Shown piece by piece: positions 1 through 10,896 of a stretch of DNA of 60,728 bases (the stretch's first letter is position 1; each line of letters opens with the position of its first letter). The position numbers were made by a program, and so were the translations under genes. The notes under the pieces are model-generated. The model was not told where the DNA came from. It ran no database searches and worked only from the letters and a program-made list of their open reading frames with translations. The stretch is from the NCBI GenBank assembly GCA_946480925.1, contig CAMLLU010000032.1:1-60728 (forward strand). Direction: 5' to 3'. The DNA is from an uncultured Rivibacter sp. (GTDB lineage Bacteria; Pseudomonadota; Gammaproteobacteria; Burkholderiales; Burkholderiaceae).

Positions 1-2
1 AG

Positions 3-1481
<1,479 letters not shown>

Positions 1482-1568
1482 CGATGTTGTTGTTGCCGCT
1501 GCTGCTAGTCGTCAGCTAAAAGCAGTCAGTTAAGAAGTGAAATCTGTGCTTGCCACAGATGGTGAAAC

Positions 1569-1586
1569 GCCCGGAGTTTGCCGGGC
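1569..1586. terminator. Small GC-rich hairpin downstream of gyrB
   Basis: GCCCGG, a 6-nt loop and CCGGGC form a perfect 6-bp stem about 90 bases after the gyrB stop. There is no convincing U-run behind it, so it is at best a weak terminator or an RNA-processing structure. Confidence 0.3.
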
Positions 1587-1605
1587 ATTGACGATGTGAA
1601 TTCCG

Positions 1606-1833
1606 ATGCCGATGAGTCCTAATCCCTTCGCCGCCCTTCTCGATCCTCTGGGTGTCCTCAGCGCCTGTGCCCGGTCCGGCGCTCTCGATGCCCTTCCCGT
1701 CAGCGCCAAGCGCAGTGCAGATCGCATGAGTCCCAATGTTGCCGGTGAGCTGGCCGAGCATGACGCGGCCGTTGAGCAGATCTACCAGCAGCTGATCACG
1801 AAGGCCTCCAAGACGGCGGCGTCCGCAAAGTAG
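1606..1833 (+). CDS. Hypothetical 75-residue protein
   Basis: This is the only plausible gene in the 410-base gap between gyrB and the methyltransferase. The product starts MPMSPNPFAALLDPLG and carries a Lys/Ala-rich tail. Composition and codon use look protein-like: an amphipathic middle and an acidic AEHDAAVEQIYQQL helix. No clear Shine-Dalgarno precedes the ATG, and the alternative ATG two codons later is equally possible. No family is recognised. It could be a chance frame in a long spacer. Confidence 0.4.
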   Translation: MPMSPNPFAALLDPLGVLSACARSGALDALPVSAKRSADRMSPNVAGELAEHDAAVEQIYQQLITKASKTAASAK

Positions 1834-1891
1834 GGCGCACAGTTCGTTTTCGAATTGCGTAGGGGTCTGACACTTCCAGCCCCTGCGCAAA

Positions 1892-2737
1892 TCAGGCCTT
1901 CGCGGCGATGCTCCAGCAAGCCGCCGTGAAGCGCACCTCGCTCCCGCGCACATAGGGCTCGAAGGCCTCGCGTACCGTGCCGGTGACTCGCTGGCGCGTG
2001 GCTTCGTCGGCCTGCTGCAATGCCAGGCCCACCGGGCCCATCCATGTGATGTAGCGCACCAGTTCCTCCTCACGCATCGTGCAGTCCACGTCGATGGGGC
2101 GGATGTCCGCGCTGCGCCAGCCGCTGGCCTGCAGAATGCCGGCCACGTGTCGTGAATCGGCAAAAGCGAACTGCCCGGGTGCGCCCGGGCGGCGTGCCGG
2201 CAGGTTGGGCAGCAACGGTGCTGCGGCACGCTCGGCTGTGGTCATGAACGGGTTCTCCGCAGCGCTGCGCCAGGCGATGAAGCGGAGTGCGCCGCCTTCG
2301 GTGGTTGCTTCTCTCAGGTTGGTGAAGGCCAGCACCGGGTCGTCGAAGAACATCACCCCGAAGCGCGAGATGAGGAGGTCGAAGCTCCCGGCGTCGAACG
2401 TGTGGACTTGTGCATCGGCGCAAATGAAGCGGGCGGCCGGGGCTTCGTGTTCGGCGCGCTGCCTGGCCAGCGCGATCATCGGCTGTGAGATGTCGAGGCC
2501 CACGCAGGCCTTCGCTTGAGGGCCGAGCCGCCGTGCCACCGCTAGCGTGGTGGCGCCGGTGCCGCAGCCCGCGTCGAGCACGCGGCTCGCGCCGGCATCG
2601 ATCGCGGTTTGCGCCAGCAGCGCCTCGAAGGGCTCGAACAGCCGGTCGAGCAGCGCTTGCTGCTCGATCCAGGCGCGGCCGGCGGAGCCGTTCCACAGCG
2701 TGGCCTGTTCGTCGTTGGCGGTGTGTGCAGCTGGCAT
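1892..2737 (-). CDS. Class I SAM-dependent methyltransferase
   Basis: Small-molecule methyltransferase of the UbiE/Methyltransf_25 type, 281 residues, substrate unknown. Motif I (VLDAGCGTGATT) lies at residues 53-64, followed by GLDISQPMIALARQRA (motif II region) and ICADAQVHTFDAGSFDLLISRFGVMFF (motifs III/IV). The start was set at the Met opening MPAAHTANDEQ, because AGAAG precedes it and the upstream 14 codons of the longer frame show no conservation-like character. It is divergent from a MerR regulator with a MerR-type promoter between them, so it is probably the regulator's target. Confidence 0.85.
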   Translation of the reverse strand: MPAAHTANDEQATLWNGSAGRAWIEQQALLDRLFEPFEALLAQTAIDAGASRVLDAGCGTGATTLAVARRLGPQAKACVGLDISQPMIALARQRAEHEAPAARFICADAQVHTFDAGSFDLLISRFGVMFFDDPVLAFTNLREATTEGGALRFIAWRSAAENPFMTTAERAAAPLLPNLPARRPGAPGQFAFADSRHVAGILQASGWRSADIRPIDVDCTMREEELVRYITWMGPVGLALQQADEATRQRVTGTVREAFEPYVRGSEVRFTAACWSIAAKA

Positions 2738-2777
2738 GGATATCTTCTGGTGTTTGCCTTGACATGGCGTCGGTGGC

Positions 2778-2808
2778 AATGTGCCAATTCAAGTCGACTT
2801 GAGGTCAA
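2778..2808 (-). promoter_or_regulatory. MerR-type promoter/operator of the methyltransferase gene
   Basis: Read on the minus strand: a -35 TTGACC (2803-2808), an unusually long 19-bp spacer and a -10-like CACATT (2778-2783). The spacer contains a perfect 14-bp palindrome, TCAAGTCGACTTGA, at 2789-2802. An over-long spacer filled by a dyad is the hallmark of promoters that MerR-family activators untwist; the half-sites resemble SoxR boxes. Assignment of the adjacent MerR protein as its ligand is inference from position. Confidence 0.75.
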
Positions 2809-2816
2809 GAGGTCAG

Positions 2817-3254
2817 GTGAAGCAACTGGACATTACCGAGGTGGCGCAGCGCTGTGGTTTGCCCGCTTCGACGCTGCGGTTTTACGAAGAGAAGGGGCTC
2901 ATCGCCTCGGTGGGGCGGCGCGGGCTGCGGCGGCTGTTCGATGGCGGTGTGCTGGAGCGGTTGTCGCTCATTGCGCTGGGGCGTGCGGCCGGCTTTTCGC
3001 TCGACGAGATCGCCGCGATGTTCGGGCCCGATGGGCAGCCGCGGGTCGATCGGCAGATGCTGCTGGCCAGGGCCGACGCACTGGAGACCACCATTCGCGA
3101 GCTGAGCGCGCTGCGCGATGGGCTGCGCCATGCCGCCGCGTGCCGCGCGCCCAGCCACATGGAATGCCCCACGTTCCGCCGAATCATGCGGGCCGCAGCG
3201 GCCGGGGCGCTGGACCGCCCGAAGAAGCGGGCGCCGTTGGCTTATCGACGTTAG
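2817..3254 (+). CDS. MerR-family transcriptional regulator
   Basis: DNA-binding regulator of 145 residues. The N-terminal winged HTH (DITEVAQRCGLPASTLRFYE, residues 4-23) is followed by the RR wing and a dimerising coiled-coil region (ARADALETTIRELSALR). The GTG at 2817 is preferred because AGAGG sits four bases upstream and the earlier GTG at 2781 lies inside the operator palindrome. Only two cysteines occur near the C-terminus (CRAPSHMEC), so a SoxR-type Fe-S cluster is unlikely. The effector is unknown. Confidence 0.88.
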   Translation: MKQLDITEVAQRCGLPASTLRFYEEKGLIASVGRRGLRRLFDGGVLERLSLIALGRAAGFSLDEIAAMFGPDGQPRVDRQMLLARADALETTIRELSALRDGLRHAAACRAPSHMECPTFRRIMRAAAAGALDRPKKRAPLAYRR

Positions 3255-3361
3255 CCGTGGCTGCTCACCCGTGCGTGTCCGTCGAGCTGGTGGCCGATCG
3301 CAGCGTGGATCATGCGAAAGAAGACATCGGCGTCAGCATACGTTTCGAGCCCCAGTGCCAT
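3251..3361 (-). CDS. Possible 36-residue small protein downstream of the deacetylase
   Basis: A short frame begins MALGLETYADADVFFRMI and ends GHARVSSHG, 25 bases after the deacetylase-family gene on the same strand and overlapping the MerR stop codon. Its codon usage looks like that of neighbouring genes, but no ribosome site is obvious. It may be a genuine small protein or the 3' relic of a lost gene. Confidence 0.22.
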   Translation of the reverse strand: MALGLETYADADVFFRMIHAAIGHQLDGHARVSSHG

Positions 3362-3386
3362 GTTGGTGGCGCGACCGGGCAGCCGT

Positions 3387-4433
<1,047 letters not shown>

Positions 4434-4451
4434 GTGCCCGAGTGTGGCGCG

Positions 4452-4877
4452 TCAGTCCTCGGGCAGGAAGTCCTTGTTGTAGACCACCTCCCACAGGTGG
4501 CCGTCGGGGTCTTCGAAGTAGCCGGCGTAGCCGCCCCAGAAGGTCTTCTGCGCGGGCTTCACGACGCGCGCGCCGGCCGCCTGGGCTTGGGCCATCACGC
4601 CATTCACTTCCTCTTCGCTGCGCACGTTGTGGCCCAGCGTGCAGTGAGGTCCGCTGCGTGTGGTGGGGCGGGGCACGCCAGCGTCGTGGGCCATGTCTTC
4701 ACGGGCCCACAAGGCCAGCTTCATGCCGCTTTGCAGCTCGAAGAATGCGACCGCGCCGTGCTCGAATTCGCGGCCGATGATGCCCTGCGTGGGCAGGCCG
4801 AGACCGTCGCGATAGAAGGCGAGGGCTCTTTCAAGGTCGTCCACGCCGAGGCTGATGACACTGATTCTGGGCTTCAT
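4452..4877 (-). CDS. VOC-family (glyoxalase/bleomycin-resistance fold) protein
   Basis: Protein of 141 residues built of two beta-alpha-beta3 halves: ISVISLGVDDLERALAFYRDGLGL at the N-terminus and GGYAGYFEDPDGHLWEVVYN at the C-terminus, the usual pair that makes one metal-binding cup. The start is at MKPRISVIS because AGGAG lies nine bases upstream. The catalysed reaction is unknown. It is first gene of a probable two-gene operon with the deacetylase-like gene. Confidence 0.88.
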   Translation of the reverse strand: MKPRISVISLGVDDLERALAFYRDGLGLPTQGIIGREFEHGAVAFFELQSGMKLALWAREDMAHDAGVPRPTTRSGPHCTLGHNVRSEEEVNGVMAQAQAAGARVVKPAQKTFWGGYAGYFEDPDGHLWEVVYNKDFLPED

Positions 4878-5000
4878 GGGTTTACGCTCCTGTGGCAACG
4901 AGGGGGGCTGACAGCACGATCTTCGCGCTGCACAGTGGCCCCGGCCTCACGAGGGTGAACAACGGCGCTTACCCGCAGCCACAGCACAGGAGGACGCGAC

Positions 5001-5396
5001 ATGGACCACAGTGCGGCGCAAGCCGTCGATCCGAGCCTCTTCACGTACCTGCGCATGGTGCTCAGCATGGTGGTGAGCCTGGGCATGGCGCGCCTGCTCA
5101 GTGGCGCCGCCAGGATCGTGCAGCACCCGGGTCGCACCCCGCTGTACTGGGTGCATCTGTTGTGGGGGGTGTCGATGCTGCTCACACTCGCGGCCGACGT
5201 GCTCGACACGGCCATCAAGGGCGGCGCCTACCTGCAAGCCCAGGGCACCGAATACCTGGTGCGCGTGGCCGTGTACGTGGTGTTGTGCGGCGCGGCAGCC
5301 TTCGTGCGCAGCGCGCGCTTTCACGCCATGTTTGCCGTTGGCAACCTCGTTTACCAGATGTCTTGGATCCTGCGCATCTACGACGTGCTGGAATGA
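5001..5396 (+). CDS. Hypothetical small integral membrane protein
   Basis: 131 residues with three to four hydrophobic segments: roughly 15-35 (LRMVLSMVVSLGMARLL), 47-66 (LYWVHLLWGVSMLLTLA), 83-102 (YLVRVAVYVVLCGAAAF) and a weaker one near the C-terminus. A strong AGGAGG precedes the ATG by seven bases. No known family is recognised. It sits 16 bases before the GH3 gene, so read-through into that gene is plausible. Confidence 0.7.
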   Translation: MDHSAAQAVDPSLFTYLRMVLSMVVSLGMARLLSGAARIVQHPGRTPLYWVHLLWGVSMLLTLAADVLDTAIKGGAYLQAQGTEYLVRVAVYVVLCGAAAFVRSARFHAMFAVGNLVYQMSWILRIYDVLE

Positions 5397-5412
5397 GTTA
5401 GCGTCGTGGCCC

Positions 5413-7650
5413 ATGCGAAGTTTGCTGGCGCTGGTGGTGGCTGTGTCTTGCGGCGTGTGGTGCCTGCGCGCGGCTGCGGCTGAAGGGGGTGGCGACATCG
5501 AAGCGCTGCTCGCACGCATGACGCTGGAAGAAAAGGTGGGGCAGCTCAACCTCTATGCCCCGGCCAGCGGTGCGTTGTCGAACCCGGCGTTGCACGTTCG
5601 CAGCCTGGCCGAGCAGGAAGCCGATATTCGCGCCGGCCGCGTGACCGGCCTCTTCAACGGCGCCGGGCAGGCGGCCAAGCGGCGCGCGCAGCAACTGGCG
5701 GTGCAGGCGTCGCGACTGGGCATACCGCTTTTGTTCGGGGCCGACGTGATCCACGGCTTTCGCACGGTGTTCCCCGTGCCGTTGGCCGAGGCGGCGAGCT
5801 GGGACGTGGACATGGCCGAACGCACCGCGCGTGCCGCGGCAGTGGAGGCGGCCGCCGATGGCTTCCACTGGGTGTTCGCGCCGATGGTAGACATCGCACG
5901 CGATGCGCGCTGGGGCCGCGGCGTCGAAGGCGCGGGTGAAGACGTGCTGCTCGGCAGTCGCTTTGCGCAGGCGCGTGTGCGTGGCTTCCAGGCGGCAGAC
6001 GGCGGCAGGCTCGCGGCCACCGCGAAACACTTCGCTGCCTACGGTGCCGCCGAAGGCGGGCTCGACTACAACAGCGCGGAGCTGTCACCCCGCACGCTGC
6101 ACGAGGTGTACCTGCCGCCCTTTCGTGCAGCGGTGGCATCTGGTGTGTCGGCCGTGATGACCTCGTTCAACGACATCGCGGGCATTCCTTCGAACGCCAA
6201 CCGCGAGCTGCTCACCGGCGTGCTGCGTGACGAGTGGCGCTTCGACGGCGTGGTGGTGTCGGACTACACGGCCGACGAAGAGCTCATTGCACACGGCTTC
6301 GCGGCCGACGGGCGCGAAGCGGCCAGGCTGTCGTTCCTGGCCGGCGTGGACATGAGCATGCAAAGCGGCCTGTACCTGCAGCACCTGCCGGGCCTGGTGC
6401 AGAGCGGCGAGGTGCCGATGGCACGGCTCGATGAAGCGGTGCGCCGCGTGTTGCGCTTGAAGAAGCGGCTGGGCCTGTTCGAGCAACCGTATCGCGGGCT
6501 CGAAACGACGGAGCCCGTGCAATGGCCGCAGCACCGCGCGTTGGCACGCGAGGCCGCTCGCAGGTCCATCGTGATGTTGCGCAACGAAGGCGGTCTGTTG
6601 CCGTTGCCCAAGGCGGGGCAGCGCATCGCGTTGGTCGGCCCGTTTGCCGACGAGTCCGATGGCGGCAGCGCGGCCGACCTGTTCGGGCCTTGGACGCTGT
6701 TCCCCGACCCCGTTGCACCGGTGAGCTTGGCGCAAGGGCTGCGTGCGGCCATGGCCGACGCGAGTGCGCTCGAAGTGGCGAAGGGCTCGAAGGTGGACGC
6801 GCCATTGCGTGGCGGCATTGCCGCTGCGGTGGCTGCCGCACGCCGCGCCGACGTGGTGGTGCTCGCCGTGGGCGAAAGCGCGCAGATGTCCGGCGAGGCT
6901 CGTTCGCGCACGAGCATCACGCTGCCGCTTGCCCAGCAGACGCTGGCCGAAGCGGTGGCTGCCACGGGCAAGCCGGTCGTCGTGCTGCTGCGCAACGGCC
7001 GGGCGCTCGCGCTCGAAGGGGTGGTGCGCAACGCGCAGGCCATCGTGGTGACCTGGTTCCTCGGCGTGGAGACCGGCCATGCGGTGGCCGACGTGCTGTT
7101 CGGTGACGAAAGCCCTTCAGGCCGTTTGCCGGTGAGCTTTCCGCAAGCGGCGGGGCAGGTGCCGTACTACTACGCCCACCGACGCACCGGCCGGCCGCTG
7201 CCGCCGCAGGAGCCGGCCTCCGACTTCAAGACGCGCTACGTCGACGCGACCCACGAAGCGCTGTACCCATTCGGCCACGGGCTCACGTACGGCCGCTTCC
7301 ACTACGAGGCGCTGCAGCTCAGCCACACGCAGCTGCCGTGGGACGGCACGTTGCACGTGAAGGCGCGCATCACCAACCGCGGCGCACGCGAGGCCGAAGA
7401 AACCGTGCAGCTGTATGTGCACGACCGCGTGGCCAGCGTTACGCGGCCGGTGCGGGAGCTGAAGGACTTTCGCAAGCTGAGGCTCGCACCGGGCGAATCA
7501 GCCGAGGTGGTGTTCACGCTGCAGCGGGCCGACCTCGCGTTCATCGGCGGCGACTTGAAGCCCACCATCGAGCCGGGCGTGTTCGACGTGTGGGTGGCGC
7601 CTTCAGCCACGCGGGGCCTGCAAGCGAGCTTCGAACTGCTGGCGCCGTGA
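5413..7650 (+). CDS. Glycoside hydrolase family 3, BglX-type periplasmic beta-glucosidase
   Basis: Exported 745-residue enzyme that releases terminal beta-linked glucose (or xylose). Order of parts: cleavable signal peptide (MRSLLALVVAVSCGVWCLRA), GH3 TIM barrel with KHFAAYGAAEGG and the nucleophile region GVVVSDYTADEE (Asp near residue 284), the alpha/beta sandwich with VLAVGESAQMSGEARSRTSI, and the C-terminal fibronectin-III-like domain (NRGAREAEETVQLYVHD...VTRPVREL). This matches the BglX layout and length. The start was chosen at the ATG that begins the signal peptide; the frame is open farther upstream but there overlaps the preceding gene. Confidence 0.93.
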   Translation: MRSLLALVVAVSCGVWCLRAAAAEGGGDIEALLARMTLEEKVGQLNLYAPASGALSNPALHVRSLAEQEADIRAGRVTGLFNGAGQAAKRRAQQLAVQASRLGIPLLFGADVIHGFRTVFPVPLAEAASWDVDMAERTARAAAVEAAADGFHWVFAPMVDIARDARWGRGVEGAGEDVLLGSRFAQARVRGFQAADGGRLAATAKHFAAYGAAEGGLDYNSAELSPRTLHEVYLPPFRAAVASGVSAVMTSFNDIAGIPSNANRELLTGVLRDEWRFDGVVVSDYTADEELIAHGFAADGREAARLSFLAGVDMSMQSGLYLQHLPGLVQSGEVPMARLDEAVRRVLRLKKRLGLFEQPYRGLETTEPVQWPQHRALAREAARRSIVMLRNEGGLLPLPKAGQRIALVGPFADESDGGSAADLFGPWTLFPDPVAPVSLAQGLRAAMADASALEVAKGSKVDAPLRGGIAAAVAAARRADVVVLAVGESAQMSGEARSRTSITLPLAQQTLAEAVAATGKPVVVLLRNGRALALEGVVRNAQAIVVTWFLGVETGHAVADVLFGDESPSGRLPVSFPQAAGQVPYYYAHRRTGRPLPPQEPASDFKTRYVDATHEALYPFGHGLTYGRFHYEALQLSHTQLPWDGTLHVKARITNRGAREAEETVQLYVHDRVASVTRPVRELKDFRKLRLAPGESAEVVFTLQRADLAFIGGDLKPTIEPGVFDVWVAPSATRGLQASFELLAP

Positions 7651-7688
7651 TTGGCCCCACGCTGAAAGGCTGATCCGGCAATGGAAAA

Positions 7689-7714
7689 ATCGCGGCTTTT
7701 TGCCTTGCCGCGAT
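7689..7714 (+). promoter_or_regulatory. Hairpin enclosing the start codon of the HPP-CBS gene
   Basis: ATCGCGGC (7689-7696) pairs perfectly with GCCGCGAT (7707-7714) across a 10-base loop. The right arm includes the first two bases of the ATG at 7713, and no free Shine-Dalgarno is visible. It could restrain translation or simply be the terminator hairpin of the upstream glucosidase gene. Confidence 0.4.
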
Positions 7715-8867
7715 GAGCACCGCCTTCCCACGAGCCACCTTGCAGTACCTGGCCGACTGGCTGCGCGCCTTCCGCCCCGCGCCGATGGCAGTGAATGCGC
7801 GCGAACGCTGGCGTGTGGTGTGTGGCGCGGGTGTGGGCATCGGTTTCACCGCGGTGCTGTGCCACTTGGCGGGCGCTACCTGGGCCGAGCTGCCATGGCT
7901 GGTGGCGCCCATGGGTGCCAGCGCCGTGCTGGTGTTCGGCGTGCCCGCCAGCCCGCTGGCACAGCCATGGGCCGTGGTCGGTGGCAACACGCTCTCGGCA
8001 CTGGTGGGCATTGCCTGCGCGCGCTGGGTGGGTCCGCCCGAGCTGGCCGCGGCGCTGGCGGTGGCACTTGCCATCGGCCTGATGTTCACGCTGCGCTGCC
8101 TGCACCCGCCGGGTGGTGCGGCGGCCCTGCTGGCGGTGATGGGAGGCGTGGCGGACTTTCACTTTGCGTTGTTTCCCGTGCTGCTCAACTCACTGCTGCT
8201 GGTGGTGGCCGGCGTGGCCTACAACAACGCCACGCGGCGGCGTTACCCACACGCGCAGGTCGCCGCGGCGGCCACCAAGGCACCTGAACGCACGCTGGTG
8301 AGCGAGGCCGATCTCGACGCCGTGCTGGCCCGCTACAACCAGGTGCTCGACGTGCCGCGCGACGACCTGCGTGCGCTGCTCGAAGAGGCCGAGCTGCGCG
8401 CCTACCGCAGGCGGCTCGGCGAGATCCGCTGCGAAGACATCATGTCGCGCGACCTCGCGACGGTGGAATACGGCACGCCGCTGCAAGACGCCTGGGCGCT
8501 GCTGCGCGAGCGGCGCATCAAGGCGTTGCCGGTCATTGACACCGTGCAGCGCGTGATCGGCATCGTGACGCTGGCCGACTTCATGCGAGAAGCGCAGCTC
8601 GACCTGCACGAGGGCTTCGAAGACAAGCTGCGCCAGCTCATCCGCTGGACCCGCGCCACGCATTCGAGCAAGCCCGAAGTGGTGGGCCAGATCATGACGC
8701 GGCAAGTGCGCGTGGCCAGCTCGCACCGCCATATCGCCGAGCTGGTGCCGCTGTTCTCGGACACGGGGCACCACCACATTCCCATCATCGACGCCGAGCG
8801 CCGGCTGGTGGGGATCATCACGCAGTCGGACCTCGTGCGGGCGCTGACGCGAGTAGGCATCGAATGA
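7713..8867 (+). CDS. HPP-family membrane protein fused to tandem CBS domains
   Basis: 384 residues. Residues 34-170 form an HPP domain with four to five membrane segments and the signature Cys-Leu-His-Pro-Pro-Gly-Gly (HPP at 131-133), a family linked to nitrite transport in plants and cyanobacteria. After a linker, residues ~235-384 are two CBS motifs (IMSRDLATVEYGTPLQDAWALL...; IMTRQVRVASSHRHIAELVPLF...), which usually bind adenine nucleotides and gate the attached domain. The CBS fusion is known in proteobacteria. The transported ion is not deducible here. Confidence 0.9.
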   Translation: MSTAFPRATLQYLADWLRAFRPAPMAVNARERWRVVCGAGVGIGFTAVLCHLAGATWAELPWLVAPMGASAVLVFGVPASPLAQPWAVVGGNTLSALVGIACARWVGPPELAAALAVALAIGLMFTLRCLHPPGGAAALLAVMGGVADFHFALFPVLLNSLLLVVAGVAYNNATRRRYPHAQVAAAATKAPERTLVSEADLDAVLARYNQVLDVPRDDLRALLEEAELRAYRRRLGEIRCEDIMSRDLATVEYGTPLQDAWALLRERRIKALPVIDTVQRVIGIVTLADFMREAQLDLHEGFEDKLRQLIRWTRATHSSKPEVVGQIMTRQVRVASSHRHIAELVPLFSDTGHHHIPIIDAERRLVGIITQSDLVRALTRVGIE

Positions 8868-8948
8868 GCGCGGTACGTTGAACTGAGTCGCTGGCCTGCA
8901 TGGCCCGCGGCGATCAGAGCAGCAGCCGCGGAACCGGCTCCGCCGGGC

Positions 8949-8988
8949 CGCCAGCTGCGCGCCCCCTAGAGGGGGGGCGCAGCTGGCG
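8949..8988. terminator. Long GC-rich inverted repeat between convergent genes
   Basis: An 18-of-19 bp stem (CGCCAGCTGCGC plus a C-run, against its complement) with a two-base loop lies between the convergent HPP-CBS and serA genes. It can serve as a bidirectional terminator for both. Its G/C-run composition is like the dispersed intergenic repeats common in Burkholderiales; another example of similar design is at 32573-32615. Confidence 0.65.
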
Positions 8989-8999
8989 CAACGGGGGGG

Positions 9000-10232
9000 T
9001 CAATAAAGAATTCGGCAGCGGATGGTGCCTGGCACCGCGCAGAGTTCCTCGAGCGCCACCTGGCTCGCGGTGCTGTCCACGTCGATCACCACGTAGCCCA
9101 CTTCTTCGTTCGTGCGCAGGTACTGCGACGCGATATTGATGCCGGCGGCCGAGAAGCGTTCGTTCACGCGAGCCATCACGCCGGGCACGTTCTGGTGGAT
9201 GTGCAGCAGGCGGCAGCGACCTGTGTGCTCGGGCAGCGCCACTTCGGGGAAGTTGACCGCCGACACGGTGGAGCCGTTGTTGCTGTAGCGGATGAGCTTG
9301 GCCGCCACCTCGCGGCCGATGTTGGCCTGCGCCTCGGCGGTGGAGCCGCCGATGTGCGGCGTGAGCAGCACGTTGTCGAAGCGCACGAGCGGCGACTCGA
9401 AGGCCGAGTCGTTGCCTTGCGGCTCGACGGGGAAGACGTCGATGGCCGCACCAGCCAGATGCTGTCGCTCGAGCGCCGCGCAAAGCGCATCGATATCGAC
9501 CACCGTGCCGCGCGATGCATTGATCAAGTGGCTGCCGGGCTTCATGAGCGCCAGCTGCTCGGCGCCCATCATGTTCTGCGTCTGCGGCGTCTCGGGCACG
9601 TGCAGGCTCACCACGTCGGCCGCCTGCAGCAGCTCGGCCAGCGACGCGAGCTGGCGCGCATTGCCCAGCGGCAGCTTGGCCTCCACGTCGTAGAACACCA
9701 CCTGCATGCCCATCTGTTCTGCAAGCACGCCGATCTGCGTGCCGATGTGGCCATAGCCCACGATGCCCAGCGCCTTGCCGCGCACTTCATACGAGCCGGC
9801 GGCGCTCTTGACCCAGCCGCCACGGTGCAGCACCGCGTTCTTGTGCGGGATGCCGCGCATCAACATGATGATCTCGGCCAGCACCAGCTCGGCCACGCTG
9901 CGTGTGTTCGAAAACGGTGCGTTGAACACCGGGATGCCGCGGCGCATCGCGGTGTCGAGCGCGATCTGGTTGGTGCCGATGCAGAACGCGCCGATGGCTG
10001 TGAGCTTGGGCGCGGCCTCCAGCACCTCGGCGGTGAGCTGCGTGCGCGAGCGGATACCCAGGAAGTGCGCGTCGGCCAGTACGCTGGCCAATTCGTCGCC
10101 CGCCAGGGCCTTGGGCGACGTGACGATGTTGGTATAGCCGTCGCTCTTCAGCGCATCCACCGCCGTGGGGTGGATGCCTTCGAGCAGCACGAACTTGAGT
10201 TTTTCCTTGGGGTGCGAGAGTCGGGTGGTCAT
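9000..10232 (-). CDS. serA: D-3-phosphoglycerate dehydrogenase
   Basis: First enzyme of serine synthesis: oxidises 3-phosphoglycerate to 3-phosphohydroxypyruvate with NAD. The 410-residue product has exactly the length of E. coli SerA. Substrate domain, NAD-binding GIVGYGHIGTQ (residues 157-166), catalytic INASRGTVVDI and LLTPHIGGSTAEAQ (active His), then a C-terminal ACT domain (~335-410) for serine feedback; it ends RCRILY as in SerA. The start at MTTRLSHPKEKLKFVLLEG matches the family; the longer frame to 10301 adds non-conserved residues. Confidence 0.96.
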   Translation of the reverse strand: MTTRLSHPKEKLKFVLLEGIHPTAVDALKSDGYTNIVTSPKALAGDELASVLADAHFLGIRSRTQLTAEVLEAAPKLTAIGAFCIGTNQIALDTAMRRGIPVFNAPFSNTRSVAELVLAEIIMLMRGIPHKNAVLHRGGWVKSAAGSYEVRGKALGIVGYGHIGTQIGVLAEQMGMQVVFYDVEAKLPLGNARQLASLAELLQAADVVSLHVPETPQTQNMMGAEQLALMKPGSHLINASRGTVVDIDALCAALERQHLAGAAIDVFPVEPQGNDSAFESPLVRFDNVLLTPHIGGSTAEAQANIGREVAAKLIRYSNNGSTVSAVNFPEVALPEHTGRCRLLHIHQNVPGVMARVNERFSAAGINIASQYLRTNEEVGYVVIDVDSTASQVALEELCAVPGTIRCRILY

Positions 10233-10313
10233 GCGCCGACTGTATGCAGGCTTCGATTCCGGCCCACCCCGCAGGGCTTTCGCTGCCTTGCGCTCGCTCA
10301 ACAGATCAGTCGT

Positions 10314-10829
10314 TCACGAGCGCTCGAACAAGGTATCGATCCGCTCGCTTTCCGAGCCCTCGGGCCGCGCACCCAGTTGCTGGGCCGAAGCCGATGGCGC
10401 TTCTTGCGCCTCGCGGACTTCCTGTACGCGCTGTCGCCGCCAGTCTTCGAAGTCGGTGGAGAAGCGGTCGCGGCGCCAGACGCCGTAGTCCTCGTCGAGC
10501 CGACTCATGTAGGCCTCGCGCCAGCGGCGGTAGTGGTGGGCATCGTCATCGCCGGCTTCATTGCCGCGGTGCGCTTCGGGGAAGGCCATGCGCAGCTGGG
10601 CTTCGTCTTCCGCGTCGGCATAGGCGCGCCGGTCGGGCCACGGGCCCAGCGTGTGGACCATGCGGTCGCGAGGCCAGTCCAGCGGCATGTCGGCAGTGGG
10701 GGCAGTGGCGACGTCACGGTCGGCGCGCGGAGTGTCGTTGTCGCGCTGGTGCGCTTCCCACGCGCTCGAATCGATGTTGCGCCGGCCGCGGCGCCAAGTG
10801 GCGTAGGCATGCATCTCGTGTGCGTCCAT
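10314..10829 (-). CDS. Hypothetical acidic/arginine-rich 171-residue protein
   Basis: Begins MDAHEMHAYATWRRGRRNID and contains repeated Trp-Arg and Tyr-Arg motifs (HYRRWREAYMSRLDEDYGVWRRDRF), with no signal peptide or membrane segment. GGAGG precedes the ATG by seven bases, which fixes the start against longer frames. It resembles small hydrophilic proteins of unknown function common in Burkholderiales. It is divergent from the exonuclease gene, sharing about 70 bases of promoter region. Confidence 0.65.
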   Translation of the reverse strand: MDAHEMHAYATWRRGRRNIDSSAWEAHQRDNDTPRADRDVATAPTADMPLDWPRDRMVHTLGPWPDRRAYADAEDEAQLRMAFPEAHRGNEAGDDDAHHYRRWREAYMSRLDEDYGVWRRDRFSTDFEDWRRQRVQEVREAQEAPSASAQQLGARPEGSESERIDTLFERS

Positions 10830-10896
10830 GGTGTGTCCTCCATCAACGGGTTCGCCTCCACGAGGCGGCAAGGGGCATGCCGGACAATCCGCGGCG

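Noticed and set aside
1516..2229. 237-codon minus-strand frame downstream of the methyltransferase
   Set aside because: It overlaps the methyltransferase in another frame, is Arg/Cys-rich and has no conserved motif.
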